Below are positions 15,379-23,294 of a stretch of DNA of 30,461 bases, one piece after another; position 1 is the stretch's first letter; each line of letters starts with the position of its first letter. The DNA lies in assembly GCF_040882025.1 (NCBI RefSeq), contig NZ_JBBECC010000085.1, forward strand, positions 1 to 30,461. The letters run 5' to 3'. Source of the stretch: Parvibaculum sp040882025 (GTDB lineage Bacteria > Pseudomonadota > Alphaproteobacteria > Parvibaculales > Parvibaculaceae). The position numbers were made by a program, and so were the translations under genes. The notes below the pieces were generated by a model. It saw only the letters and a program-made list of their open reading frames with translations, ran no database searches and had not been told where the DNA came from.

Positions 15379-16206
15379 CTAGATGCCGTCGCCCTCGTCC
15401 TTGATCATCTGATCCATGGCATGAGCCGGCTTGTCGCAGCCCGCGCAGCCGACGATCTTGGCCGGCACGCCGACGGCCGTGCAATGCGCCGGCACATTGT
15501 GCAGCACCACGCTGCCCGCGCCGATGCGGCTGTACTCGCCGATCTCGATATTGCCGAGCACCTTGGAGCCGACCGAAATCAGCACACCGCGCCTGACCTT
15601 CGGGTGACGGTCGCCCTGCTCCTTGCCGGTGCCGCCCAACGTCACGCCATGCAGCATCGACACATCGTCTTCCACCACCGCCGTCTCGCCGATGACGATG
15701 CCGGTCGCGTGGTCGATGAAGACGCCACGGCCGATCCGCGCCGCCGGATGAATGTCGACGGCGAAGAGGTCGGACACACGGTTCTGGATATAAAGCGCCA
15801 TCGCCTTGCGGCCCTGCCCCCACAGCCAATGCGCCACGCGGTAGGCCTGCAGCGAATGGAAGCCCTTGAAGTAGAGCAGCGGCTGGATGTAGGAGTGGCA
15901 GGCGGGATCGCGCTCGTAATAAGCCACGATGTCGGCGCGGTAGGCTTCGCCGATTTCGGGTGCCTCGCGCAGTGCCTCGTCGAAAAGCTCGCGAAGCTGC
16001 ATCGGATGCACTTCCGCATTGCCGAGCTTTTGCGCCAGATGATAGGCGACCGCGTCGTTGAATTCGCGATGATTGAGAATGGTCGAATAAAGGAAGCTGG
16101 CGAGAATCGGCTCGCCGGCGGTCATGTCTTCGGCTTCGCCACGCACACGCTCCCAGACGGGATCGCAAACGGCAAGCGGCTGGTTCCTCTCACTGGGCTT
16201 CGACAT
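15379..16206 (-). CDS. cysE: Serine O-acetyltransferase
   Basis: A 275-residue serine acetyltransferase that makes O-acetylserine from serine and acetyl-CoA, the first committed step of cysteine synthesis. The N-terminal helical domain and the C-terminal left-handed beta helix are both complete. Diagnostic motifs include DPACHSYIQPLLYFKGFHSLQAYR (around 100-123, with Asp100), FIDHATGIVIGETA (His166) and MLHGVTLGGTGKE (His186 region). The tail after about 245 (CDKPAHAMDQMIKDEGDGI) contains two cysteines and ends in Ile, as needed for docking into cysteine synthase. ATG 16206 is preceded by GAGGAGTGG; the frame stays open further upstream without a good start. It is divergent from the alpha/beta hydrolase gene. 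Confidence 0.96.
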   Translation of the reverse strand: MSKPSERNQPLAVCDPVWERVRGEAEDMTAGEPILASFLYSTILNHREFNDAVAYHLAQKLGNAEVHPMQLRELFDEALREAPEIGEAYRADIVAYYERDPACHSYIQPLLYFKGFHSLQAYRVAHWLWGQGRKAMALYIQNRVSDLFAVDIHPAARIGRGVFIDHATGIVIGETAVVEDDVSMLHGVTLGGTGKEQGDRHPKVRRGVLISVGSKVLGNIEIGEYSRIGAGSVVLHNVPAHCTAVGVPAKIVGCAGCDKPAHAMDQMIKDEGDGI

Positions 16207-16277
16207 GGGTCCACTCCTCGCCGGTTCGATGCGGACGGCCGCGCATCCTCCCTTGAGGACAGGCCCCACATGGCGAA

Positions 16278-16287
16278 ATACCGGTAT
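16278..16287. promoter_or_regulatory. Short palindrome in the cysE upstream region
   Basis: ATACCGGTAT is a perfect 10-base palindrome located 72 bases upstream of the cysE start, in the divergent gap to the alpha/beta hydrolase. A regulator binding site is possible (for example for a cysteine or Fe-S responsive Rrf2-type protein), but such short palindromes also arise by chance. Confidence 0.2.
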
Positions 16288-16416
16288 ACCGAAGCACACC
16301 GGCGGTTTCGACAAGACTAACACATGGGCGAAACCCGGGCGAGTTCAATAGGGGAACCCACATTTCCGGACCCTCATGTTAGGCTTTTCCGACATGCCGT
16401 TTCGGGGAGCCCACCC

Positions 16417-17226
16417 ATGCCTTTCGCCACCATCGGCGACATCGAGATTTACCACGAACGTCTCGGCGCCGGCCCGCGCCTGCTGTTCATTTCGGGCACA
16501 GGCGGCGACCTGCGCGTCCGCCCCAATGTGCTCGACGGCCCTTTCCCGAAGCACTTCGACATGCTGGCCTATGACCAGCGCGGCCTCGGCCAGACCGGCA
16601 AGCCCGACCGCCCCTACAGCATGGCCGAATATGCCGAGGACGCCGTCGGCCTGATGGCCGCCATCGGCTGGGGCTCGGCGCTGGTCGTCGGCGTCTCTTT
16701 CGGCGGCATGGTGGCGCAGGAGCTGGCGATTCGTCATCCGCATGTTGTCGAGGGACTGGTGCTTGCCTGCACATCGCCCGGTGGCGCGGGCGGCGCTTCC
16801 TACCCGCTGCACACGCTGCAACACATGGATCGCGACACCCGCGCCCGCCACATGATCCCCATATCGGACACCCGCCGCGACGCCGCATGGGCGAAGGCCA
16901 ATCCGAAACAGTATGAGGAATTTGTCGCCTTCGCCGCTGCCGATCCATATGCGGACGAATCCGGCCACGAGATGGGCCAGCGCCGCCAGCTCGAAGCGCG
17001 CGCGAAGCACGACACATGGGACCGTCTCGGTGACATCCGTTGCCCCACGCTCATCTGCGCCGGCAAATATGACGGCATCGCGCTCCCTGAAACGCAGGAG
17101 AAAATGGCCGCCCGCATCCGCGGCGCCGAACTGCGCTTCTTCGAAGGCGGCCACCTCTTCATGCTGCAGGACCGCGCCGCGCTCCCGGCGATGACCGCAT
17201 TTCTGAAGGGCGACGACCGGGACTGA
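16417..17226 (+). CDS. Alpha/beta-fold hydrolase
   Basis: A 269-residue alpha/beta hydrolase with a full catalytic triad: Ser94 in GVSFGG, Asp219 in AGKYDGI and His246 in EGGHLFM. The oxyanion segment is FISGTGGDLRV (24-34) instead of the common HG motif. Esterase, lactonase or C-C hydrolase activity is possible; the closest general type is the 3-oxoadipate enol-lactonase/haloperoxidase-like group. ATG 16417 was chosen because GGGGA lies 8 bases upstream and the family N-terminus fits; the longer start at 16324 adds an unlikely 31 residues across the divergent promoter region. Confidence 0.9.
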   Translation: MPFATIGDIEIYHERLGAGPRLLFISGTGGDLRVRPNVLDGPFPKHFDMLAYDQRGLGQTGKPDRPYSMAEYAEDAVGLMAAIGWGSALVVGVSFGGMVAQELAIRHPHVVEGLVLACTSPGGAGGASYPLHTLQHMDRDTRARHMIPISDTRRDAAWAKANPKQYEEFVAFAAADPYADESGHEMGQRRQLEARAKHDTWDRLGDIRCPTLICAGKYDGIALPETQEKMAARIRGAELRFFEGGHLFMLQDRAALPAMTAFLKGDDRD

Positions 17227-17314
17227 CCCGATCCGGCACAGCGCGGCAAGGAAGCGTTAAGACCTCGGCCACTAGCATCAAACCCGGTCCTCCTTCTCGT
17301 ATCCCCGGGTCCCC

Positions 17315-17518
17315 ATGTCCGCATCGAGCATCGCCGCCGCGGCCGTCGCCAGCCAGAAGAGCCAGCTTCAGATGGCCATGCAGGCCGTGCTGCTGAAGAC
17401 GCAGTTCAAGCAGGATGTGGCGCTGGCGCAGCTGATTGCGGAAGCCACCGAAGGCGGCGCAAAGCTTGCCGCCAGCCCGCCGGCCGGCGCCGGCACACAG
17501 CTCGACATCAGCGTCTGA
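17315..17518 (+). CDS. Small YjfB-like (putative motility protein) family member
   Basis: A 67-residue Ala/Gln-rich helical peptide. The layout resembles the YjfB/putative motility protein family: MSASSIAAAAVASQ start, a helix with QMAMQAVLLKTQ, an AxAxxLIAEA helix, and a Gly-rich tail ending in LDISV. Function in that family is not established; a flagellar role has been suggested from its name only. There is no flagellar gene in the window. The ribosome site is weak. Confidence 0.55.
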   Translation: MSASSIAAAAVASQKSQLQMAMQAVLLKTQFKQDVALAQLIAEATEGGAKLAASPPAGAGTQLDISV

Positions 17519-17585
17519 CGGTCTGTTTCATCTGCCTGTAACCTGCCACAGCGTTCCGGCTTTGCTTGCCTTGCGGTCTGCTCTC

Positions 17586-17614
17586 CATTAGAAATTAATG
17601 AAACACATTAGAAA
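17586..17614. promoter_or_regulatory. Direct and inverted repeats upstream of the sulfatase gene
   Basis: CATTAGAAA occurs twice, at 17586-17594 and 17606-17614, spaced 20 bases (two helical turns). The first copy also forms an inverted repeat CATTA-N5-TAATG at 17586-17600. The patch is AT-rich within a GC-rich gene neighbourhood and ends 35 bases before the sulfatase start. It looks like an operator for a dimeric regulator, which is inference. Confidence 0.5.
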
Positions 17615-17649
17615 CGCGAACGCGCCGTCGCCCGGCGCGGGAGAGACGC

Positions 17650-19188
17650 ATGGGCCGGAAAATCCTTTTCATCACCACCGACCAGATGCGCTTCGATGCG
17701 ATCGGCGCGAACGGACAGAAAGTTGCAAAGACGCCCGCCATCGACGCTCTGGCCGCAAACGGCATCAACTACACCCGCGCCCACAACCAGAACGTCGTCT
17801 GCATGCCGGCGCGCTCCACCATGATCACCGGCCAATATGTCTCGACGCATGGCGTCTGGATGAACGGCGTCCCGCTCCCCGCCGACGCGCCCTCGGTCGC
17901 ACAATATCTGCACGACAAGGGCAATTATAAAACCGCGCTGATCGGCAAGGCGCATTTCGAGCCCTTCCTCGATATCCACCAGCAATTCTATGAAAGCCAG
18001 ATGGCACGGCTCGGCGAGCATGGGCCGCATCGCGGCTTCGATTACATGGAGCTCGCCACGCATTCGCCATTGATCCTCCACTACAACGAATGGATGAAAA
18101 AGCACGACCCGGAGGCGCTGGCGGGTTTCTACCAGAACCTCAACGAAAAATTTCAGGTGAACGCACAGGGCGGCGGCGACACTGGCGCCTGCCAGGTGCA
18201 TTTCAATCCGGTCGCGCGCGAGCATTACCACACCGACTGGGTCGCCGACCGCACCATCGACTGGCTCGGCTCAGTTGGCACGCAAGACGACTGGTTCTGC
18301 TGGATGAGCTTCCCCGATCCGCATCACCCCTGGGACCCGCCGCAGTCGGAACTCCACCGCCACCCCTGGCGCGACACGCCGCTGCCGGATTTCTATCCGG
18401 GCTCGAAGGCAAGGATCGAGGAAGTGTTGGCCGGCAAGCCGCAACACTGGATGGAATGGTACACCGGCGAGCGCGTCACCAATTTCGAAGCGCCGCCGGA
18501 TTTCCGCGCCTGCGACATGAGCGCCGATCAGGTGCAGGAAATCAACGCCTTCACCCATGTCGAAAACGAGCTGATCGACGAGGCCATCGCGAAGGTGATG
18601 GCCTATGTCGAAAAGCGCGGCTGGGGCGATGATGTCGATGTCGTCTTCACCACCGATCATGGCGAATTCCAGGGCGAGTTCGGCCTCCTGTTCAAGGGCC
18701 CCTATCACGTCGACGCGCTGATGCGCCTGCCGATGATCTGGCGCCCGGCAAAGTCGGCGAAAGTTGCGCCCGCCGCCGTCGAAAAGCCCGTCGGCCAGGT
18801 CGATCTCGCGCCGACCTTCTGCGAAATCGCCGGTCTCCCCGTGCCCGACTGGATGCAAGGCAAGCCGATGCCGAAGACCGACGCCGAAGGCGACAAGCAG
18901 GGCCGCGAGCGCGTCTTCACCGAATGGGACTGCAAACATGTCGACGGCACGACGGTCGGCCTGCGCACCATCTATCGCGACGGCTACACCATCACCGCCT
19001 GCCTGCCCGGCACGATTTATGACGGCACGGAGGGCGAACTCTACGACCACAAGGAAGACCCGCGGCAATTCCGCAACCTCTGGAACGACCCGGCCTGTGC
19101 GTCACTAAAATCCGACCTGCTGGCCGACCTGAAGGACAACCTGCCGCCCGTCCGCGAGCCGCAACTGGAATATGTCGCGCCGGTGTAA
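17650..19188 (+). CDS. Type I sulfatase / phosphonate monoester hydrolase family protein
   Basis: A 512-residue alkaline-phosphatase-superfamily hydrolase. The sulfatase signature CxPxR is present as CMPARSTMITGQY with Cys51, the residue normally converted to formylglycine by a separate enzyme. Metal-site residues are seen early (TTDQMRFD, Asp11) and late (TTDHGEFQGEFG, Asp336-His337). No signal peptide is present, so it is probably cytoplasmic like the phosphonate monoester hydrolases of Rhizobium and Burkholderia, which act on phosphate and sulfate mono- and diesters. The substrate is unknown. ATG 17650 is preceded by GGGAGAG. A crotonase and an SDR follow in the same direction (gaps 86 and 28 bases), suggesting one catabolic operon. 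A dedicated formylglycine-generating enzyme is not in the window. Confidence 0.92.
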   Translation: MGRKILFITTDQMRFDAIGANGQKVAKTPAIDALAANGINYTRAHNQNVVCMPARSTMITGQYVSTHGVWMNGVPLPADAPSVAQYLHDKGNYKTALIGKAHFEPFLDIHQQFYESQMARLGEHGPHRGFDYMELATHSPLILHYNEWMKKHDPEALAGFYQNLNEKFQVNAQGGGDTGACQVHFNPVAREHYHTDWVADRTIDWLGSVGTQDDWFCWMSFPDPHHPWDPPQSELHRHPWRDTPLPDFYPGSKARIEEVLAGKPQHWMEWYTGERVTNFEAPPDFRACDMSADQVQEINAFTHVENELIDEAIAKVMAYVEKRGWGDDVDVVFTTDHGEFQGEFGLLFKGPYHVDALMRLPMIWRPAKSAKVAPAAVEKPVGQVDLAPTFCEIAGLPVPDWMQGKPMPKTDAEGDKQGRERVFTEWDCKHVDGTTVGLRTIYRDGYTITACLPGTIYDGTEGELYDHKEDPRQFRNLWNDPACASLKSDLLADLKDNLPPVREPQLEYVAPV

Positions 19189-19274
19189 GGCGCGACCGCC
19201 CGAGGCCGGTTGCCAGCTGGCGAAGCGCCCTGTATCTCAGAAGGCATCGACACTTCCGAGCAAGGACGCGCCCC

Positions 19275-20069
19275 ATGCCCTCCCCCACCTCCCGCATGAT
19301 CGCCGAAAAAACCGGCGCCATCGGCTGGATGATTTTCAACAATCCCGAACGCCTCAACGCCGTCGGCCTCGACATGTGGCAGGCGGTGCCGGAAATCGTC
19401 GCGGGCTTCGACGCCGATCCCGACATCCGCGTCATCGTGTTGAAGGGCGCGGGCGACCGGGCCTTTGTCGCCGGTGCCGACATTTCGCAATTCGGCGAGA
19501 GCCGCTCTTCGGCCGAAGGCGTGAAGACCTACGAAGATGCGACGACGCGCGCCTTCGACGCCATTGCCGAAGCGCAGAAACCCACCATCGCGATGATCAA
19601 CGGCTACTGCATTGGCGGCGGTCTCGGCATCGCGCTTTCCTGCGACCTGCGCTTCGCATCCGAAGGTTCGAGCTTCGGCATCCCGGCCGCGAAACTCGGC
19701 CTCGCCTATGCGGCGTCGGGAACCGGCCGCCTCGTGCATGTCGTCGGACCTGCCTTTGCCAAGGAGATCTTTTTCACCGCCCGCCGCTTCACGACCGACG
19801 AGGCGCTTGCCATGGGTCTCGTCAACCGCGTCACCGCGCCCGAAACACTCGAAGCCCTCACCCGCGACACCTGCGCGACCATCGCCGAAAACGCGCCGCT
19901 GACGGTTGCCACCGCCAAGCAGGTCGTCGACGAATTCACGAAAGCGCCCGGCAATTTCGATCACGAAAAATGCGACGCGCTGATTGCCCGCTGCTTTGCC
20001 AGCGAGGACTACGCCGAAGGCCGCGCCGCTTTCATGGAAAAAAGAAAACCGGAATTCAAAGGCAAATAA
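19275..20069 (+). CDS. Crotonase-fold protein lacking both usual catalytic glutamates
   Basis: A 264-residue crotonase-family protein. The oxyanion hole looks intact (FVAGADISQF, 64-73; NGYCIGGG, 109-116) and the tail EKRKPEFKGK is typical. However, by alignment to classical hydratases the first acid position is Gly118 (GGGLGIAL) and the second is Ala138 (FGIPAAKLGL). It is therefore probably not a simple 2-enoyl-CoA hydratase; a decarboxylase, thioesterase, retro-aldol or other oxyanion-only chemistry fits better, or the acid comes from elsewhere. ATG 19275 follows AAGGACG. It lies between the sulfatase and an SDR gene in a probable operon. Confidence 0.9.
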   Translation: MPSPTSRMIAEKTGAIGWMIFNNPERLNAVGLDMWQAVPEIVAGFDADPDIRVIVLKGAGDRAFVAGADISQFGESRSSAEGVKTYEDATTRAFDAIAEAQKPTIAMINGYCIGGGLGIALSCDLRFASEGSSFGIPAAKLGLAYAASGTGRLVHVVGPAFAKEIFFTARRFTTDEALAMGLVNRVTAPETLEALTRDTCATIAENAPLTVATAKQVVDEFTKAPGNFDHEKCDALIARCFASEDYAEGRAAFMEKRKPEFKGK

Positions 20070-20097
20070 AAACAACAACACGACAGGGAGAAAACAA

Positions 20098-20961
20098 ATG
20101 GGACGTCTCGACGGCAAGGTCGCCATCATCACCGGCGGCACCAGCGGCATCGGCCGCGGCACGGTCGATCTTTTTCTGCAGGAGGGTGCGAAGGTCGTCG
20201 CCGCCGATCTGCAGGACCACAAGGGCGAGGCGATGGAGCGCGAACTGGGCGCGAGCTTCTCCTATTGCCGCGCCAATGTCGCCCATGAAGACGAGGTGAA
20301 GAACCTCGTCGATCACACGGTGAAGAAATTCGGCAGGCTCGATGTCCTCTTCAACAATGCCGGCTATGGCGGCGTCGGCGGCGAGTTGCACGAAATCGAC
20401 ATGAACGGTTTCGACGAAACCGTCGGCGTGCTGCTGAAAGGCGTCGTGCTCGGCTACAAATATGCGGTGCCGCACATGACGGCGCAGCAGTCCGGCTCGA
20501 TCATCTCGACGGCCTCCGTCGCCGGCCTGCAGGCGGGCTACGGACCGTTGGTCTATTCGGCCTGCAAGGCCGCCGTGCATCACTTCTCGCGCTGCGCCGC
20601 GCTGCAGCTCGCGCCGCATTTCGTCCGTTCGAATGCGATCTGCCCCGGCGGCATCGCCACCTCGATCTTCGGCTCAGGGCTAGGCCTCGGCACCCAGGTC
20701 GCCGATCAGTTCGCCGAAGTGATGAAGACGCATCTGGCGAAAATCCAGCCGACGCCGCGCTCGGGCCTCCCCTCCGACATTGCGGAGACGGCCCTCTTCC
20801 TCGCCAGCGACGCCTCGAGCTTCGTCACCGGCCAGACCATCGCGGTCGATGGCGGCCTCACCGCCGGCCCGATGGCGACGCTCGGCAAGCGCATCGACTT
20901 CGAGAAAATCATTTCCGATTTCCTCTCAGGTCTCCCGGAGGACGCGAAGAAGCCGGCCTGA
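20098..20961 (+). CDS. Short-chain dehydrogenase/reductase (SDR)
   Basis: A 287-residue classical SDR. Motifs: TGGTSGIG (12-19), Asp38 (NAD preference), NNAG (86-89), Ser140 and YSACK (Tyr153, Lys157). The C-terminal end after GQTIAVDGG is about 30 residues longer than in FabG-like enzymes (FEKIISDFLSGLPEDAKKPA). The substrate is likely a secondary alcohol, or its ketone in reverse. AGGGAGA lies 8 bases before ATG 20098; the open frame further upstream overlaps the crotonase gene and is discarded. It follows the crotonase by 28 bases. Its stop codon abuts the stop of the convergent gene with no gap. Confidence 0.92.
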   Translation: MGRLDGKVAIITGGTSGIGRGTVDLFLQEGAKVVAADLQDHKGEAMERELGASFSYCRANVAHEDEVKNLVDHTVKKFGRLDVLFNNAGYGGVGGELHEIDMNGFDETVGVLLKGVVLGYKYAVPHMTAQQSGSIISTASVAGLQAGYGPLVYSACKAAVHHFSRCAALQLAPHFVRSNAICPGGIATSIFGSGLGLGTQVADQFAEVMKTHLAKIQPTPRSGLPSDIAETALFLASDASSFVTGQTIAVDGGLTAGPMATLGKRIDFEKIISDFLSGLPEDAKKPA

Positions 20962-21528
20962 CTACTCGCCGAGGCTCTTTCCCGGTTTTCCGACGCGGAT
21001 CGCGGTGTCGTTCGCGCAATCGAACGACGCCGCGTGCCGGTCCGCCGCCGCGCGCGCCAGCGCATTGGCGTCGGCATTGGCGCGCGCATCGACATAGGCG
21101 ACATGGCAGGCCTCATCGCCGATCTTCGACACCACCAGCACCTGACCGTCGGTGAACGTGCCGTCACCGCCGTCATGTTGCGTCAGATAGCGCACGATGA
21201 CGGCGAACGCCCGGCCCTCGGCGTCGAGCCGCCATTCGAGCATCTTGCCGAGCCGGTTGAAGGGCGGAAGCGTCTGCCCGGACAGCATCTTCTCCCGCTT
21301 CGGATCGTCGATCTGGAGATAGAAACGCAGATCGCCTTCCAGCACCTCGACCTTGTGCCCGCGAAAATCCGGGCAGGCGAGCCACGCGGAACCGGACTCT
21401 TCATCCGTCGCCGTCACCCGGCACTGGTCGGTATCGACCGATGAATAGGCCGACACCGGCTCGGCGCGCGCCGCGCCGGCGGCAAGCCCCGCGGCAAGCG
21501 CGAGCCCCGCGAATGAAATCCGGATCAA
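20962..21528 (-). CDS. Uncharacterised exported protein
   Basis: A 188-residue protein with a clear signal peptide (ISFAGLALAAGLAAGAARAEP, cleavage near residue 22). The mature part has three cysteines (DQCRVTA, WLACPDF, EACHVAY) plus one near the end (FDCAND) and an SRCR-free, beta-rich look. No known family was recognised. The start is TTG at 21528 with GAGGGG just upstream; no ATG or GTG in frame would keep the signal peptide. It follows the DUF427 gene by 27 bases and probably shares its transcript. It abuts the SDR stop (TGA-CTA at 20959-20964). Confidence 0.75.
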   Translation of the reverse strand: MIRISFAGLALAAGLAAGAARAEPVSAYSSVDTDQCRVTATDEESGSAWLACPDFRGHKVEVLEGDLRFYLQIDDPKREKMLSGQTLPPFNRLGKMLEWRLDAEGRAFAVIVRYLTQHDGGDGTFTDGQVLVVSKIGDEACHVAYVDARANADANALARAAADRHAASFDCANDTAIRVGKPGKSLGE

Positions 21529-21555
21529 TTTCCCCTCCCCCGCTCGCCGCCCGCG

Positions 21556-21954
21556 TCAGGCCGGATCGGCCTCGATGTCCACCTTGTTCGGATAGAAGGC
21601 CACATAATCCTTGATGTCGGCCATTTCGACAAACGGGTCCTCATAGGACCAGACGGCGTCATGGACTTGCTCGGCTCCGGCCGCCAGCGCCCAGTAGCTC
21701 GCCTCGCCCTTGAACGGGCACCATGTATGGCTCTCCGTCGGCTTGAGCAGGTCCATCCTCACATCCTTGCGCGGCAGGTAGAACACCGGCGCATAGCTGC
21801 CCTCGAAAAGCTCAAGCGCCTCCATACTGTCGGCCACCGTCTCGCCGCCGAAATGCACGCGCACGCGCCGCCCGGCCGGCAGCACGCGCAGCAGATGTTC
21901 CGGATGGCTTTCATAGCCGGATTTATGTTCCTTGCCGGAAACGAGCTGTCCCAT
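21556..21954 (-). CDS. DUF427 family protein
   Basis: A 132-residue DUF427 (PF04248) protein. Recognisable parts are RVHFGGETVADSMEALELFEGSYAPVFYLPRKDV (start near residue 33), then THTWCPFKGEASYW-like TWCPFKGEASYW and a final YEDPFVEMADIKDYVAFYP. These are the family hallmarks; its biological role is not established. ATG 21954 is preceded by AGGAGA at 7 bases, and the open frame to 22113 antisense to the PilZ gene is discarded. It is divergent from the PilZ gene. Confidence 0.92.
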   Translation of the reverse strand: MGQLVSGKEHKSGYESHPEHLLRVLPAGRRVRVHFGGETVADSMEALELFEGSYAPVFYLPRKDVRMDLLKPTESHTWCPFKGEASYWALAAGAEQVHDAVWSYEDPFVEMADIKDYVAFYPNKVDIEADPA

Positions 21955-22051
21955 GCCGGGTCTCCTTTTGTCTGGTGCCACCTTTGCCGATCGAAGGGAG
22001 ATGGGGCCCCGGCAAGGATTTGGCAACCTCGGCGTCCTAGCCTCGGCTTCC

Positions 22052-22405
22052 ATGACCGAACCCGCGCATGTCCCTCCGCCCGCCGCCGCCGAGCGCCGCC
22101 TTTTCCGGCGCATCGGCGCGCGCCTCGAGGGGCGCCTCGTCTTTGCCGGCGTCGATGCCGAATGTCTGGTTCACGACATGTCGGCGACGGGCGCCGTGGT
22201 CGAGGTTTCGCCGCTGCCCGCGCTCGGCGCCGAACTGGCGCTCGATGTGCCGGGCGTCGGCTTTGCCCGCGGACGGGCGCGCCACTATCCCGCCGAAGGC
22301 CTTGTCGGCATCGAACTCGATGTGCCGGCGGCGCGCCGCGACCGCATCGCCGACCGTCTGATCCTCGCCGCCTTCCGTTCCCCGCCGCTCCCCGAAAACA
22401 ACTGA
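22052..22405 (+). CDS. PilZ-domain protein
   Basis: A 117-residue stand-alone PilZ domain. The c-di-GMP-binding signature is visible: RRLFRRIGAR (15-24, the RxxxR motif) followed by HDMSATGAVVE (41-51, the D/NxSxxG motif). It therefore probably binds cyclic-di-GMP and passes the signal to a partner protein. ATG 22052 begins just after the divergent gap to DUF427; an in-frame ORF start at 21932 would overlap that gene. No diguanylate cyclase or phosphodiesterase is in the window. Confidence 0.85.
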   Translation: MTEPAHVPPPAAAERRLFRRIGARLEGRLVFAGVDAECLVHDMSATGAVVEVSPLPALGAELALDVPGVGFARGRARHYPAEGLVGIELDVPAARRDRIADRLILAAFRSPPLPENN

Positions 22406-22442
22406 CCGATAGTCGGATCGCGACATTTCGCGCGATCCCGGC

Positions 22443-22471
22443 TTGGGTCCGCCGCCGCCGCTCGCTACACT
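22443..22471 (+). promoter_or_regulatory. Possible sigma70-type promoter for the SDR gene
   Basis: TTGGGT (22443-22448) and TACACT (22466-22471) are separated by 17 bases, with partial matches to TTGACA and TATAAT. The expected transcript start near 22478 leaves a leader of about 25 bases before ATG 22503, which fits. An inverted repeat GGATCGCG/CGCGATCC (22415-22422, 22431-22438) sits immediately upstream and may be a terminator of the PilZ gene or an operator. Confidence 0.4.
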
Positions 22472-22502
22472 CCGCGGCAACGTGAAACCGGGGAGATAAA
22501 AA

Positions 22503-23291
22503 ATGCCGCTCAAGAACAAGGTTGCCATCGTCACCGGCTCGGCCACCGGTCTCGGCGCGGCGGTCGCACTCCGGCTTGCGGACCAAGGCTGCAATGTCGT
22601 CATCAATTACACAAAGAGCGAAGCGGAAGCGAAGGAAACGCTGGCCGCCTGCGAGGAAAAAGGCGTCGAGGCGATCCTCGGCCAGGGCGATGTCGGCGAG
22701 GACGCCGATTGCCGCCGCATCGTCGAGGCGGCCGTCGACAAATGGGGTCGCGTCGATGTGCTGGTCAACAATGCCGGCGGCACGAAATTCGCCGATCACG
22801 CGAAACTCGACGAATTGAACGCCGAGGACTTCCTCTGGATCTACAAGGTCAATGTCGTCGGCGCCTACCAGATGATCCGCGCCTGCGAGCCGCACATGAA
22901 AAAGGCCGGCAAGGGTTCGGTCGTCAACATTTCCTCGATCGCCGGCGTCACCGGCATCGGCTCGTCGGTCGCCTATGCGGCATCGAAAGGCGCCTTGAAC
23001 ACCATGACGCTCTCGCTCGCCCGTTCGCTGGCCCCCGTGATCCGCGTCAACGCGGTCTGCCCCGGCTTCATCGGCACGCGCTGGTTTTCCGACCGCTTCG
23101 GCACGCAAACCTTTGAGGGCATCAAGCGCCAGCAGGAGGAAACGACGCCCTTGCGCCGCGCCGGCACGCCCGAAGACATCGCGGCCGCCGTCGTCTTCTT
23201 CTGCGGCGAAGGCTCCGACCACATCACCGGCGAAACGCTGATCACCGATGCCGGCCTGCATCTGGGATTCGCGCCGCTGACGGCGCGGTAA
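22503..23291 (+). CDS. Short-chain dehydrogenase/reductase, FabG-like
   Basis: A 262-residue classical SDR of the FabG/3-oxoacyl-reductase type. Motifs: TGSATGLG (11-18), NYTKSE after strand 2 (no acidic residue, favouring NADP), NNAG (89-92), Ser144/Ser145 and YAASK (Tyr158, Lys162). The C-terminus is ITDAGLHLGFAPLTAR. The substrate is unknown; a 3-ketoacyl or secondary-alcohol function is most likely. GGGGAGATAA precedes ATG 22503. It ends 3 bases before the convergent alpha/beta hydrolase. Confidence 0.92.
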   Translation: MPLKNKVAIVTGSATGLGAAVALRLADQGCNVVINYTKSEAEAKETLAACEEKGVEAILGQGDVGEDADCRRIVEAAVDKWGRVDVLVNNAGGTKFADHAKLDELNAEDFLWIYKVNVVGAYQMIRACEPHMKKAGKGSVVNISSIAGVTGIGSSVAYAASKGALNTMTLSLARSLAPVIRVNAVCPGFIGTRWFSDRFGTQTFEGIKRQQEETTPLRRAGTPEDIAAAVVFFCGEGSDHITGETLITDAGLHLGFAPLTAR

Positions 23292-23294
23292 ACC

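Noticed and set aside
19041..20222. 393-residue minus-strand open frame
   Set aside because: It is antisense to the sulfatase end, the crotonase and the SDR start; shadow of GC-rich codons.
21759..23261. 500-residue minus-strand open frame
   Set aside because: It is antisense to the PilZ and SDR genes and overlaps DUF427 in another frame, with no recognisable domain.
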